From Polymyxa betae (taxonomy: Eukaryota; Endomyxa; Phytomyxea; Plasmodiophorida; Plasmodiophoridae): a stretch of 64,000 nucleotides of DNA. The notes beneath the pieces were generated by a model, which was not told the origin of the DNA, did no database searches, and was given only the letters and a program-made list of their open reading frames with translations. Below are positions 33,659-45,881 of this stretch, piece after piece. Position 1 is the first letter of the stretch. Each line of letters begins with the position of its first letter. The position numbers and the translations under genes were made by a program. The stretch is taken from contig RBZT01000125.1 in the NCBI GenBank assembly GCA_003693705.1, positions 1-64,000 of the forward strand, given 5' to 3'.

Positions 33659-34330
33659 TCACTGTCTTTCGTTATCAGGTGAACCAGTTTCCTCAACGAC
33701 TTTAGAAACTTCGAGCAGATTTGTGGACACGACCTATTGCCTCATTGCATGCAACTGATGTAGCTTGCCTCTGTATGGTCAACAGGTGGCGCTAGTTCCA
33801 AAGTGCAAGCCCCCAAGTATTCTAGACATTTGGGCCTCCATAGTATAGATGCTTCATTTTTGGGACATCATGTTGCTCATTGGCTGCCTACCAGATCGCT
33901 AAGAATTCGCGGAGCCCTTTTAATTTCGTCAACTACAACCATGAAATGAATTAGTTTACAACCAGATCAAGCTGCTACTGTATACAGTCGATTTCCCTTT
34001 TTGATCAGCCTCAGTAATAGAGGAGACGAAAGCAGGCCTTGCAGAATAGCTGTACATATATATGAGTTAAGACGAATTCTGAGCTTCTAAGTATCAACAG
34101 GTGGATAAGGATGATCCAACAGATTCACATTGTTTATGGTGAAGGAATTGATAGAGTCGACGACTTGCCAAGCAAACAATTAGCTATGAAACTTTCTTGA
34201 TGGAACTCGCAACTTTGCTATGCCATCAGAAGAGGTGACACCACCATCCACTTTTGATTGTGTCTAAAACAATATAAAATCATCTCCGTCTTATTAACAG
34301 CAGTCGTAAACTGCGCCATCAATATCAAAT
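33659..34330 (-). other. Gap with possible unassigned spliced exons
   Basis: Between the MACPF and TruA starts no long frame exists, but the minus strand has several short open pieces bordered by splice-like sites. One near 34130-34200 includes VVDSINSFTINNVNLLDH, another near 33700 ends LLEVSKVVEETGSPDNERQ before a TGA at 33659-33661. Frames between pieces are inconsistent in my reading, so this is either a gene with tiny exons or a decayed one. I cannot name a family. Confidence 0.25.
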
Positions 34331-34354
34331 CCATTAAATAGCTCATTTGGCTAG

Positions 34355-35583
34355 ATGCCTCGCTACAAACTCATTGTTCAATATCTTGGATCATGCTATT
34401 GTGGATTTCAATCGCAGGCATGGCGAGGGCGCTTTAAATCACTCCTAGCTCTGACTGTAATTTTCTTAGGGAACGGCTCTATCTGTTGAACAGACGACAG
34501 TGCAACAGGCTCTTGAGGCAGCTTTAAGCAAGCTTGTACCAGGGTCTCCTGTTCCTAAGGCCGTTGGATGTGGTCGTACTGATACCGGCGTACACGCGTT
34601 GGGAATGCCGGTCCATGTAGATATCGAGCGATTATGCAGAAAAACAGGCAAGCCTGTCTGGGTTTCCAGTGACCCTCTATGTCTTTATTAACGAATCTGT
34701 AGAAAGATCCATTCTCTGATGAAACATTACTAACATCAATCAATTATCATCTTCGATCTGAAGGTATGTATACTCTTGACACTCAATAGTCTTGTACTAT
34801 ATAACCCACATGGCAGATATCGTGGTGACTGAAGTTAAAGCTGTCTCTGATCAGTTTCACGCCCGACGAAGTTCTACTTCAAGGTCATATCTCTATCGAA
34901 TTGCTCATGGCTGTACACAGCTACCTGTTCTCGAGAGGAGGAGGGTCTTAAGGGTTCGTCGTGAGCTGGATCCCAAAGCAATGCAGGAAGCTGCAAGCAA
35001 ACTTATAGGTCAGCAGCTTCTCATAACATTTTTTAATCTGGAGTTGATCGATGGACAGGAACTCATGATTTTACTTCATTCCGGGCGTTAAGCTGCGAAG
35101 CTGCTTCTCCTATTCGTACCATCACGTCATTTGATGTGATCGAGCAAGATTCCTGTGATATACTCGAGTATGAAGCCAGCTTCGTTCTATCCATTATTGA
35201 ACGTTATTTTAATTAGTATGGTTCGATTCAGGACTCAGAGACCGCCCAACGCAGGCAAACTTCTCAACATTATTGTTAAAGCTAATGGATTCCTTTATCA
35301 TCAGGTAAAGCTGCTAATATGACCTCAGGATTTATTAACTTATTGCTCCGATTTTGTACAGGTTCGCAACATGGTCGCTTTCTTGATATCGGTGGGTAAA
35401 AAAGATCATACACCAGAAGATACCATCTCGATTCTTGAAGTTAAAGATCGAAGTAAAGTTCCTCATATGGTGTCTGCTGAAGCTCTTTACTTTTTCAATG
35501 CAGAATATCCTCCAGAGTTAGAGGTCTTTACAACTTCACAACCTGTTCATTCTGATGCAGTGTCAAATATATCAATTGTATAA
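34355..35583 (+). CDS. TruA-type tRNA pseudouridine synthase
   Basis: Seven exons (34355-34417, 34470-34655, 34703-34763, 34817-35008, 35059-35167, 35217-35304, 35362-35583) give 306 residues. YCGFQSQ at the N-terminus, [11 protein letters not shown] with the catalytic Asp near residue 66, [18 protein letters not shown], and [13 protein letters not shown] are all TruA hallmarks. The enzyme makes pseudouridine at positions 38-40 (or relatives) of tRNA anticodon stems. The short protein resembles bacterial TruA and mitochondrial/PUS3-like forms more than PUS1. The first intron (34418-34469) starts with GC, not GT. It is followed 90 bp later by the FtsJ gene on the same strand. Confidence 0.88.
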
Positions 35584-35673
35584 AACTGTCTAAACCTTCC
35601 TTATTGTACACAACATTTCGTTTATTGTAAAATTTCGCAATTTTCTTTTGAAGTGTGATGTGATAGAGTGGTT

Positions 35674-36380
35674 ATGGGAAAGAAAGCCAATGTTATTGCT
35701 GATATTTATACAGTTTTAGCACAAAAGAGAGGATATCCATGTCGATCTGTCTATAAGCTTGAGCAGATAGATCAGCAATATCATCTATGTAGGCCAGATC
35801 TGAAGGTGTTAGATCTTGGTGCTTCACCAGGTATCTATTGATTATGTAGCAGTCTCTTGTTTAATAATTGCAATAGGATCCTGGCTTAAATATGTGTCAA
35901 AGAGAATTGGGTGTCATGGTGCTGTTCTTGGATTAGATATTCAGCCTCTAGATCGAACTCTATCTCTGCAATCAAATGCAAGGTTTTTGCTACAAGATGT
36001 ACTAACATGGAATCCACCAGATCGACTTCAAGGTCGAATAGATCTTGTGATCAGGTACATTGTCATGGTAGAAGATTTACTGCAATGATATCAATGATGA
36101 TTACAGTGATATGGCTCCAAGATCATCTGGAATTAAGACTATAGATTGGGCTATTGCATATGATCTCAATATAGCAGCATTAAGACTTGCAGATATGGTA
36201 CTATCTCCCAGAGGATCGGTTCTGTTAAAGGCCTTTCGAGGTGATCATTTCGATGAACTCAGGGACGCGGCTAAGTCCGTTTTTGAGGACGTTCGATTTG
36301 TTAAACCAAAAGCATCTCGTCCAGAAAGTGCAGAGATATTCTTATTAGCTAGGAATAGAAGACCAATAAACTCTCGATAA
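35674..36380 (+). CDS. FtsJ/RlmE-family rRNA 2'-O-methyltransferase
   Basis: Three exons (35674-35830, 35877-36054, 36107-36380) give 202 residues, the size of bacterial RlmE and mitochondrial MRM2. The SAM site is VLDLGASPGSWL near residue 50, VLGLDIQPLD follows, then ISDMAPRSSG, and LLKAFRG supplies the catalytic Lys; Lys (RSVYKL), Asp (SDMAP), Lys and Glu (PESAEIF) complete the KDKE tetrad. It likely methylates a 2'-hydroxyl of rRNA, most plausibly in the mitochondrial large subunit. There is no obvious targeting peptide on the ATG used, so a cytosolic TRM7-like role is not excluded; the length favours MRM2. Confidence 0.88.
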
Positions 36381-36580
36381 TAGGCCTTTCATGAATCTGA
36401 TTTCCAACATTTCTCTCTAAATTTAAATACAAGTTTTGAAAAGAAGTGACAATTGGTATGCGAGTATTAAGGCGATGTCAATATAATGATGATATTATCA
36501 AGTTCGGAGTCCGTCACGGGGTCTTGTAGTACTTCGTTTGTCGTTTGAGATTTGGGTTCGTCTCTCGACCTTCTCAAATC

Positions 36581-36946
36581 ATGGTATGAATCATGTCCTT
36601 CTTCTAGCTACCTGTCTAACATGTATCCCAGGTTTCGTATCCAAAGAAGAAGAACACTTACTGCAAGAAATGCCAATGCCATAAGCCACATGCTGTCTCT
36701 CAGTATAAGGCTGGAAAGGCGTCTCTGTTCGCTCAGGGTAAACGTCGTTATGACCGAAAACAGGCTGGTTTCGGTGGTCAGACTAAGCCCATCTTCCACA
36801 AGAAGGCCAAGACTACTAAGAAGATCGTTCTCAAGCTCAAGTGCAACGAATGCAACAGTGTTCGGCAGTCGGTTCTGAAGCGTACCAAACACTTCGAATT
36901 GATCACTGAATCTACCAAGCAGAAGAAGGGTGATGTTGTCTTCTAA
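36581..36946 (+). CDS. RPL44: 60S ribosomal protein eL42 (L44/L36A)
   Basis: The first exon is only the ATG (36581-36583), joined across a 48-nt intron to 36632-36946, giving 105 residues. The sequence [16 protein letters not shown]…[21 protein letters not shown]…[24 protein letters not shown] shows the two CxxC zinc pairs of eL42. The residue in QTKPIF is Pro, the form linked in fungi to cycloheximide sensitivity, where Gln gives resistance. It sits at the tRNA exit site of the ribosome. A single-codon first exon is common in ribosomal protein genes. Confidence 0.95.
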
Positions 36947-37635
36947 ACAAATCTCATTTATAGGTATCATATTCTCTCGATCAAATCTGTAGTTGAATAT
37001 TTGGTCCGATATGGGCTAGGATCGCCAAGATTCCATCATAGTTTATTGATTAGTCAGCTACTATCAAGAACCAGTAGCTGTGTTAGAAATAGTCATTTTC
37101 ACTAGATTAGCATTTTGTTGCTGTGAGCGTTCTTGCTTTCCAGTTTGGTCGTGTAGCTATTTCTGTGCTCTATTGGCAGCATTTCAACTAAGACCACAAA
37201 AACTCTCTTCACCAATATCGAAAGTCCAACTTGCGACTGTTCCATAGAAACAGTACAGAGCTTGTTCTTGTCAGCGTGTTGACCAATACAATCGTATTCA
37301 AAAGTTCAACACACATACATGACGGTAGATAAACAATTCAGTTCCGTTTATAAAGCAGAATCATCTGTTTGAGGTCCTTTCATTCGACAAATAAACTTAT
37401 TTGTAGGCTTAAAATATCTACGACCCCGGAATGCTGACAATATTCAACTTCTGAAGATGTACCTTTATCTCGATATTTTGATTTTGAAAGAGATGCTGGT
37501 TAAGGATTTGTTGATAAATTTAGGGGACATATTCATATAATATACAGCGGAGTCCGTGGCGGACATTGATCGCCTTCAAACCTTTTCGCTCAGGTCGCCG
37601 TCGTCGTTGATCCAGCAGCTAATCCCGATCAAGCC
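36947..37635. other. Intergenic; uS8 promoter and leader
   Basis: About 690 bases without a recognisable gene. The end holds the probable 5' untranslated leader of uS8, including a TTTTCGCTCAG acceptor-like site near 37592, which suggests a leader intron. I saw no tRNA, snRNA or repeat here. Confidence 0.5.
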
Positions 37636-38081
37636 ATGGTGCTCATGAGCGTTCTGAACAACACCCTGAACAGCATCGTCAATGCTGAACGTCGTGGTAA
37701 ACGCCAGGTTCTGGTCCGCCCAACCAGCAAGGTCGTCATCAAGTTCTTGACCGTCATGATGAAGCACGGTTGGCTGATTCTCTTATCGTCCTGATCGCAT
37801 TACTGATATGCGATTGTTCAGGATACATTGGCGAATTCGAACTCGTCGATGACCGTCGTGGAGGCAAAATCGTCATCAACTTGCTCGGCCGTATTAACAA
37901 GTGTGGTGTTATCTCTCCTCGATTTGATATCCAGGTTAAGAACTACGAGAAGTGGGTCGCCAACCTGCTGCCAGCTCGTCAGTTCGGCTACATGGTTCTG
38001 ACCACCTCATCTGGCATCATGGATCACGAAGAGGCCCGTCGTAAGCACACCGGTGGAAAAATCCTCGGTTACTTCTACTGA
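37636..38081 (+). CDS. RPS15A: 40S ribosomal protein uS8 (S15A)
   Basis: Two exons (37636-37768, 37822-38081) give 130 residues, the standard length. The protein begins [21 protein letters not shown], close to the usual MVRMSVL start, and ends [22 protein letters not shown], the near-invariant uS8 C-terminus. It binds the central domain of small-subunit rRNA. It follows eL42 in the same orientation, as part of a run of translation genes. Confidence 0.96.
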
Positions 38082-38313
38082 ATTTATTACAAATAATCAA
38101 CCTTCAATATTTGCCATTATCTCGCTTAGTGATTGATTCGCTAAAATTTAGCCAGTTGCTCGCAGATTTGGATCTGGAAGTTTGAACTCTGTTTCAGCAA
38201 ATCTTCTTCGCTTATAGACTGTTTTGGTTGGCACATACGATGTCTTTATCTAGAGTTTGAGCACTCTCTATTTTAGTCAAACAAATTTCGGTTGGATTAA
38301 GTTTGATTTTGTA

Positions 38314-41300
38314 TCAATTAAATGCTTTTTTGCAAACTTCTACTATGGATTTAATTACAGGTAGGATGGTCTTGACTTCTGCCCAGCAGTCCGTTATTAA
38401 AGCAATGTTAGCCTGCTGTACACCAGATTTGTTGTGAGATTCCAAAGCCTTCGCTAGCGATCCTAATGACTTCATTGCACCAGCGGAAAATTCCCCAGAT
38501 GATATTCGGTTATAGACTTCAGCTTCAAATTTACCGCTGGCGTTATCCACAACCGCTTTATCAACGGGATCATGACATAGAGCATGCAAATCAGAGAAAC
38601 ATGTCTGGAATAACGCCACGAGATCGTCGGTCCTTTTGGGGCTGCCTCGTCTTGGAATTTGCTGGTTAGCACCTGACAAAGAAGGGCTAAGACGGCCTTG
38701 ATTAGGAGAACGCGGTTGAATATTCGGAGAAACGTGTGCTTTTTCGGTCAAGAACGAGGAAGGTGACGGTGAGCGCGCTCGATTATTATTGGTTGAATCA
38801 AAACCAGTGGAGTCTTGAACAGGTGGAATAACGGGAGCAGACGCACGCTGTTGAGACAGGAAGTCAGAAGAAAAAGGATCCGAAGGCTGCGTGAGGGAAT
38901 ATGCTGACGAAGCGTCGCCTGAGAAGCAGTCTGATGCACTAAGATTTGGCTGTGATGCACTTTGATGAAACGGATTCTGCGATGGCTGGCGCATTGGGGC
39001 AAGCAAATGGTGATTAAATGGACCGCTAGATTGAGCATATGTAGGCTGTTGAGGAGTTTGCTGATTAGCAAGACCATGCCCAGGAGTTGGAAGCGGACGG
39101 TTTGATGGAAGGGATCCCGTAGGATTGGGTCGAGAAGGAATGGGGCCCTGGTGTGGTGGCATCGCATCGGCAGATCCAAAAAAGCCATGAGACTGATCCT
39201 TTGGGTACAAGCCAGGGTTAGATGGCACCTGCGGCTGATTCGGATTTTGATTGGCAGAATGCATTCCAGGACGGAAGGGACCCGGTGGACTATTGGGACT
39301 AGCATGAGGCCCTGGCCTTCCAGCATTAAATGGCGATTGGGACTGGCCCTGATAGTGTGCAGGCCCTTGCATTCCAGGATGCGGCAGTGCAGGAGTGGAA
39401 GCGCCAGCCTGTGGACGAAATGGAGGATGTGGTTGATTTGGCGCTGGGCTCGCATTCATTCCATGTCGGAATGGAGGATGTGACTGATTTGGTGCAGGGC
39501 TTGCATTCATCCCAGGTCGGAATGGAGGATGTGGCTGATTTGGTGCATTCATCCCAGGTCGGAATGGAGGATGTGACTGATTTGGTGCAGGGCTTGCATT
39601 CATTCCAGGACGGAATGGAGGATGTGGCTGATTTGGTGCTGGGCTTGCATTCATTCCAGGTCGAAGAGGAGGATGTGATTGACTTGGTGCTGGGCTTGCA
39701 TTCATTCCAGGTCGGAGATGAGGAGGTGGCTGGTTGTGTGCTCTATGTGGGGCATTCATTGCAGGTCGAGTGGACGGGCTTGGCTGATTCTGTCCAGAAC
39801 CCAGAGGCTGTTGTTGAGGACGAACTGGCGGTTGAGCGTTCTGAGTTGGAAGGGGAGCATTCATTCCAGGACGAAGAGGAGGAGCAGATGGATTGAGAGC
39901 AGGCACGGGTGAATTCATTCCAGGACGTGTTGGTGCCGAACGTACAGGAAGCGGACCAGAATTAGATGGTGGGTGATAAGGTCCAGGTGGTCCATTGGTA
40001 GGAACATTTGGTTGAGAGCTAAACCGGTTTGGACCCGGAGACTGCTGAAGAGAAGGATTGGAGCCAGGTAATGATCCCATTGGGCCATGGTGAGCTGGAG
40101 GCATACCCGGCCGAGGACCAGCAGAAGCAGCGCTGGGAGATGGCATACGATTACCCATGGGAATGGGACCAGGCCGACCGGGCATAGACCTGGGCATTTG
40201 ACCAGAAGGACCAGGTTGTGACATTCCCATAGGACCCATAGGCGATGGCGCCTGACGAAGATTGGAACCAGACAACGAAGGCGCTTGCACTCGCTGAGCA
40301 GATGGACCTATTCCCGGAGCACCAACTGAGGGAGGGCCAAATCGACCAGTATTGGGCGTCATTTGGGAGGCGGGAACCGGAGCCATTGAAGGAGAGGGGG
40401 CTCGGGCAGGAACCGGATGTCTAACAGAAGTTGCCAAGTTTGGTGATGAACGACCTGGGGTTGGGACGGGTCTTGGAGGTGCATAACCTTGTCCAGGCCT
40501 GGTCGGAGGCGTCGCGGATCTCGCTGGAGGCATAAAGCCACTACGAGAAGGTCCCGGCATACGAGAAGGATTAGAAGCAGTTGGCCCGTGCATAGGACCT
40601 GGAAACTGATTCGTAGGCCCAGCTTGCTGAGAACTATCATCAAGTAGATGCCTGCTGGGAAGTGAAGATGGATCTTGTGGAGGGACAGAGTTAGGTCGGG
40701 GACCGGGAGGAGTCATCCCGAATCCTGTCGTTGGCTTATATGGAGGACGCATTGCAGAAGGAGGCTGTCCCCTCGGGGCGCCCATCGGTGGAGCACCAGA
40801 TGAACCAATCATGCGATTTTGAGGTGGAACACTTGAGGGCTTGTGATCACGTACCGAACTTTGAGAAGGATGAGGACCTCCTGAAAGAGCACTGAGATAC
40901 AGATAGAATAAAAAAAAAAATTACTTCGCAATCCTCCAGGTGTGTTGACCATTCTGCCAGGAGCAGAGTGACCACTAGAGGATACATTCTTGATATAGAA
41001 TGGCTGGGGTGGTGGGGGCATAGCCTGGGGAGAAACGCCAGAGTAATATATACGGTAAGCGAGCTCGTCAGTGCCGCCACCTGCAATCTGCAGAAAAGAT
41101 AACGCCATTGCCATGGCACCTTGTGCAGATAATAAACCAGCATATTCAGCGTATAAGCCAGAGGCGGATGGACCGGTGGTTTGCCCGCAGGCCTGCACAA
41201 TTTCAGTTTTATGACACAGAAAACAGATATACCGACCTGCGACATAACATACAGCTTCTCGACGCTGGCTTGCAAGGTATCGATACGAGATTTTCCACTG

Positions 41301-44055
41301 CGTTGATGTTCCTGTTTCTGCCATTGAAGAGCGGCTCCGTCGATGTCCGAACAACAGAGGCAGCAAACAATTGCTGCCTGATTCATACCCGCAGCGTCAA
41401 GGCGATCAACAAGAATACGAACGGCTGCGGCATCACCAGTTAAAAGTAGTTAACACCACATGAGATTCAGCTTACTGGAGACATACTGTTCCGGTGGACA
41501 GTACGTGATAATCAACGCGAGCGTCTCCCTCCAAAGTGAAACATCGGAACGTTTAATATATGATGGAATGTCTTTGCTAGCAATACTGGAAGCAATAGAC
41601 CTGATATAGTGATTCTTGTGAGTGCTCATGTAGAACTCATGAATCTGACTGAAGTTAGACCACGGCTGAGCAGAAAATGACTAAGTTTGCAAACCTGTGT
41701 TTGAAGCTCCGCAGAGCCAAGAGACGCTATGGCCAACGCGTCAGCCATCCGGTTGTTTTTAACACACAGATTGGCAGCTCTTTCAATATCTCCAACGACC
41801 AGCATACTGTTGATACTTTTATCCAGATCGGATGCTTCTACTTCGGGTTCCTCTTGTTTAACCTAAATTTTAGATCAGAATCCGAAGAGACTGAGCCAAG
41901 TATATACAGCAAATTTAGCAGGTGATGAGACATTGCTGATCGGCGAGAAAACGCCATTAAATGCGTCCGCATCGGGAGAAGAATCATTTTTTTCACCAGG
42001 TGATAGCTGGTTGAAAAAATCTTCATCGGACACCTCATCTTAATTGAAATCAGTTTATACGTGTTGGTACGACTGAGGATAACATACCCAGTCGCTCTAT
42101 AGGAGCGTGAGCGATACCTCCGTTAGGAAGGGCGGTGAGGCTGGATCTTTGAGCCTGACTAGGAGGAAAACCAAGATGCGACAGAAAGCGAACCCGAGAA
42201 TCGCTTTCAAACATAAGTTGAATAAACTCCCAGGTGGTTTCTAGAAAATCTCAACATTTGGGGACGAGCAAATCGCAAGAGCATACTTTCATCAGTATCA
42301 TGGTTGGATTTAGCAATCTTTTGTGTGCAAAAACTCTTCATGTCAGTATGAGAAATATCACTCTGAAATCTGAATCCCACTATCAGAATAATTTGAAAAA
42401 GAATCAAAGACGAAACTACTCGCTCGCCATCCGAATAAATTCAGGTTCAGTTGATACTTTGAAGCAACGAACAGACCCTTGGGTATATCCATTTCCGAAT
42501 GTGACCAGACGAGAACCGAAACCAAAAATAGCACCACACGGACGACCTGAAAAACGTATTCGAAAATGTTGTTAAAATATGAAAGCAATTCCACCTTTCC
42601 ATTCGGGTACATGTGACCCAGTATTTGAAATGCTACGAACAGTAACATTTCCTTCATAAGTAGATCCGGCCAAAAGTTCTGCATTAAATGGATGCCATTT
42701 CAGACAAAACGTCGTTCCTCGATCCTGAGCACAGTATTAAGCACAAACTACAACAAAACAAAAATTAGATGAACCTGAACACAGTCTAGCAATTGACCAT
42801 CTTGGGCGTTCCAGATGCAGCTGGTTGCATCCTCACCTAAAAGATTGAGGGAGGCGTCTAGGACAAAATGCGTATTTACCAGTGGTCAAAATGATATTTG
42901 AGTCAAACTGTGACCAGGCAACAGTCAAGATACTACCGCGAGTATGACCGTTTTGGAGAAGTTGTTTCGGTGCCATTCCATAGCGAAGATCCCACACCTA
43001 TCTTGAATTACATCCAGATAAAAAAAACCAGATGCGACCTAACTTCAGCAACAGGATGTGCATAGGAGACGACAAGCTGTCTAGCCTGTGTAGGGTCCCA
43101 TGCGACAGCGGTCGCAGGAATATGTCGATGTGTCGATTCGGTAAAAGTAAAGACAGCACGTTTTTGCCGAAGGTCCCAAACGCTGGTCTGGCCATTAGAC
43201 GAAGAGCACGCCAATATATGAGGAACTTTCAGATTCCAAGCAAGGTCGACAATACTGTTAAGAGATCTCAGATACAAAAAATACATCAGATCCGCAGTGA
43301 ATACCTGCTTTTCTCGGTGTTCATGGAAGCACCTGGAGGGGAGGCAATTGGTGAAGATACGTTCTTAAGATCCCAAATAAGCAGCTCGGAATCGGCGCTA
43401 CCCGATGCGATCAGGTTTTGCTCGGTGGGATGGAAGGACAAGCCAGAAACATGGCTTCCATGACGCTTTGCTGCAATTGGCGTGCGATTTGAACCACTAC
43501 AAACAAACGAATTAGGGAAAATAATAGCCCAATGACATAGCATACTTGATGACATTCTCTGCATTCCAAAGCAGAAGTGAGCCGTCCGACATGCCTCCAG
43601 CTACTAACCCTAACGGCATGGAAGAATCGCTTGATCCTTTAGCGCCCCAGCTGATGCGAACAAAATCTGCATCTTTTACACGAGCCTGTTTTTATGATTG
43701 TTAGCGAAGTTTTGCACGGATGATACCGGTGACGACCTGTCCTAAGACTTTCATATCAGAAGACCGATCGGATAAAGACGTGTTCAATATCAGGAGCCGT
43801 GATGACGTCTGAAAACTGTCATCAATAGTGCCAGAAACCGTTCCAGCTGCTAGAAAATCTTTATGTGATTCTAGCGGGCACCATGAGACAGTAGATGACG
43901 ATGTGACCTGAGCGGAAAGATATAAAGCATAAGAACAAAGGCATGTAAACTTTTCAACAACCAGAAACCTCTTTCAGTATAGGCATCCTAACAATAGGTT
44001 TCGGCTCAACTACAGCTCCCGCACCAGGATCGCCATATCCGCTAAAGGCAACCAT
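38314..44055 (-). CDS. SEC31: SEC31, outer COPII coat protein
   Basis: A long gene of about 15 exons. ATG 44055 opens an N-terminal WD40 propeller (blocks at 43.9-42.1 kb such as ASGSADSELLIWDLKNV and VPHILACSSSNGQTSVWDLRQKRAVF). An alpha-solenoid follows (41.9-41.0 kb, including LYAEYAGLLSAQGAMAMALSFLQ). The last large exon (40812-38314) is a Pro/Gly/Asn-rich disordered region of about 680 residues, ending in a helical SRA1-like C-terminal domain (LVALFQTCFSDLHALC…KKAFN). SEC31 forms the outer cage of COPII vesicles leaving the ER and stimulates Sar1 GTPase through SEC23. Several internal exons were followed only by motif, not by exact junctions. Confidence 0.88.
39419..39735. repeat. 51-bp tandem repeats inside SEC31
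   Basis: About six copies of a 51-bp unit encode PGMNASPAPNQPHPPFR. One copy lacks nine bases (PGMNAPNQPHPPFR). The copies are nearly identical, which suggests recent expansion by slippage or unequal exchange in the disordered linker of the coat protein. Confidence 0.85.
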
Positions 44056-44485
44056 GACACAGATCTGATACTGAAGTCAAGACTATGTCACGTGCGAATT
44101 CGTCCTGGATCGCGAGTTCGAAATTTTTGGTCAGCCGCAGAAAGCAGCAGCAGACAAAAAGTGCCCAGAAGCCGACGAGCCGCAGTAGTCTGCCTGATAG
44201 ACCAGTGGAATTCAGAATAAGGAACCGGGCTGCGCAACATTTGTCGTTACTTTACACACTTCTAAAAACATCTTCGCTATTTCATCAGTCAAGAGGCCGC
44301 TTTCAATGATGGAATCCCAGGAGACTTCCTACTTTACATATCCGGCGACGAAGACGATACACAGCTAGGTATGTACAACAAGCTACAGAATTTCCACAGA
44401 GTGCATTAAAGTACACATTAAAAATAATTAGGTGAGAAAATGAAGAAAATGCAGATAGGATTTTTTATGTAATAGAAGTGCAGCT

Positions 44486-44983
44486 TTAACGAGTTCCCTT
44501 CTTGGATAACTTTTGCTTAGGCTGCTGAGGGGGCAACTGCTTGGCTGGCTTGGAAGTCTTAGGAGCAGCAGCGGCCTTGGCCTTGCGATCTTTGACGGCC
44601 CGGATTTGAGCCTCTTTCTGAAGGTTGCGGATGACGGGCTTGGCAGCTCGCTTCTTACGGATGTCATCGAGGGACTGACCAGCAACACCCTTCTGAATAC
44701 GAACGCGGCGCTTGGCGCGGCGTTTGCTGACAACCTCAACACGGACCTTCTTGTTAATACGACGCCAGGCCATGGTCCAGGTCAGACGCATTGCCTTCTT
44801 GCCCTGGTGGTACAAGGACGCGACCTTGGCGTTCTGGAAATGCAGCAGCTACGAAAGATATTAGCTGAACAGACGAGCATTGCAAACACCTGAGACCTTG
44901 CCATCCTTGCGGACGAACTGAGTGCCGTGACCAGGGTAGATCTTGTTCTCAGAGAAGAAGCAGGTCTCGGTTTTGATAACCAT
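44486..44983 (-). CDS. RPL24: 60S ribosomal protein eL24
   Basis: Two exons (44897-44983, 44486-44848) give 149 residues. The N-terminus TETCFFSENKIYPGHGTQFVRKDGK matches the eL24 zinc-ribbon-like start (C-x-F-S…IYPGHG), followed by LLHFQNAKVASLYHQGKKAMRLTWTMAWRR and a basic Ala/Lys/Pro-rich tail ending KKGTR. The second Cys pair of archaeal forms is not seen, as in other eukaryotes. It makes an intersubunit bridge in the ribosome. SEC31 starts about 430 bp downstream on the same strand. Confidence 0.95.
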
Positions 44984-45256
44984 CTTGAATCAGGCTGGTG
45001 TTAGGCGGAAGGAGACGCCTCGATCTAACCGAACCTGGAAATGAAGACGATTGTATCACGGACTAGACAAGTCCGTGAATCTGCTTCACACATTTATATT
45101 GAAGCCCCTAATATTCACATTCGAATTATGCCAGTTTGCATCGCCAGTCTTAGTCCTGATAATGGATAAGATTTGCTTTTTATAGAGCGAGCAAGCATGA
45201 GATAAATTGTGTGCAAGTATGACATCTGTAATTAGAAGAATTGCAGGCAATGAATG

Positions 45257-45881
45257 CTAGGCTTGATCTGAGTTCTGTACAAGCTTTTTCTTGTAATGAA
45301 TCATCTGTGATTGTTCTGGTAAAACTTTTGCTTTTGATGGATAAGATTCGCGAAAATCTTCGACGTATCCAGATGCTTCGTAGAAGTTGCAAGATCCTGT
45401 CATATTTGACAATGTCGTTAAATTGACAAACTCAAAGGACTGCTCTAGACACCACCTCTCAGCATGCTCAAGTAGCAAAGTACCTATGCCTTTTCCTTCT
45501 CTTCAAAAAAATCACATGAAGACAACAATATCGTCTACCTTGTCTTTGAAGCGAATTAGCAACTGACATTCTCCGTATTTCAGCAGCATTTTGTGAGACA
45601 CTCTGAACCCCAATCATGCCAACGATTGATCCAGATTGTGGCTCTTCTGCGGTCCAAAAATTCCCTGAGCCATCGTAGAGGCCATATGATGATTCTATTC
45701 TAGCCAGATCTTTGGAGAGGGCACGCATGACATTCAGTTGCATAAAATGTCGAAGATTTCCCTGGGTTTGGTTAATGTACGCCTGCATGCCGTCTGCAAA
45801 GATTCGTTCTATTGATTCCTGATCTTTTGTTCTATACTGCCGAATGACCAGCTCAGACCTGATCGGAACACTGTTCCTCAT
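45257..45881 (-). CDS. GNAT-family N-acetyltransferase
   Basis: Two exons (45539-45881, 45257-45498) give 194 residues. VIRQYRTKDQESIERIFADGM is a typical GNAT N-terminus; the acetyl-CoA loop is RQEGKGIGTLLLEHAERW near residue 115 (Q/R-x-x-G-x-G), followed by NLTTLSNMTGSCNFYEASGYVE (the NxxAxxFYxxxGF motif). The layout resembles NAT8-like and small-molecule acetyltransferases. Substrate unknown. The intron is 40 nt. The 700-bp interval up to the divergent carrier gene (45882-46597) contains only short plus-strand open pieces, which I do not call. Confidence 0.85.

Noticed and set aside
33700-33900. Vanadium-haloperoxidase-like C-terminus from SRILGGLHFGTS
   Set aside because: The resemblance is confined to one short segment and the adjoining frames do not support the domain.
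39330-39896. 188-codon plus-strand frame across the SEC31 repeats
   Set aside because: It is the mirror of the tandem repeats on the coding strand and shows only their periodicity.
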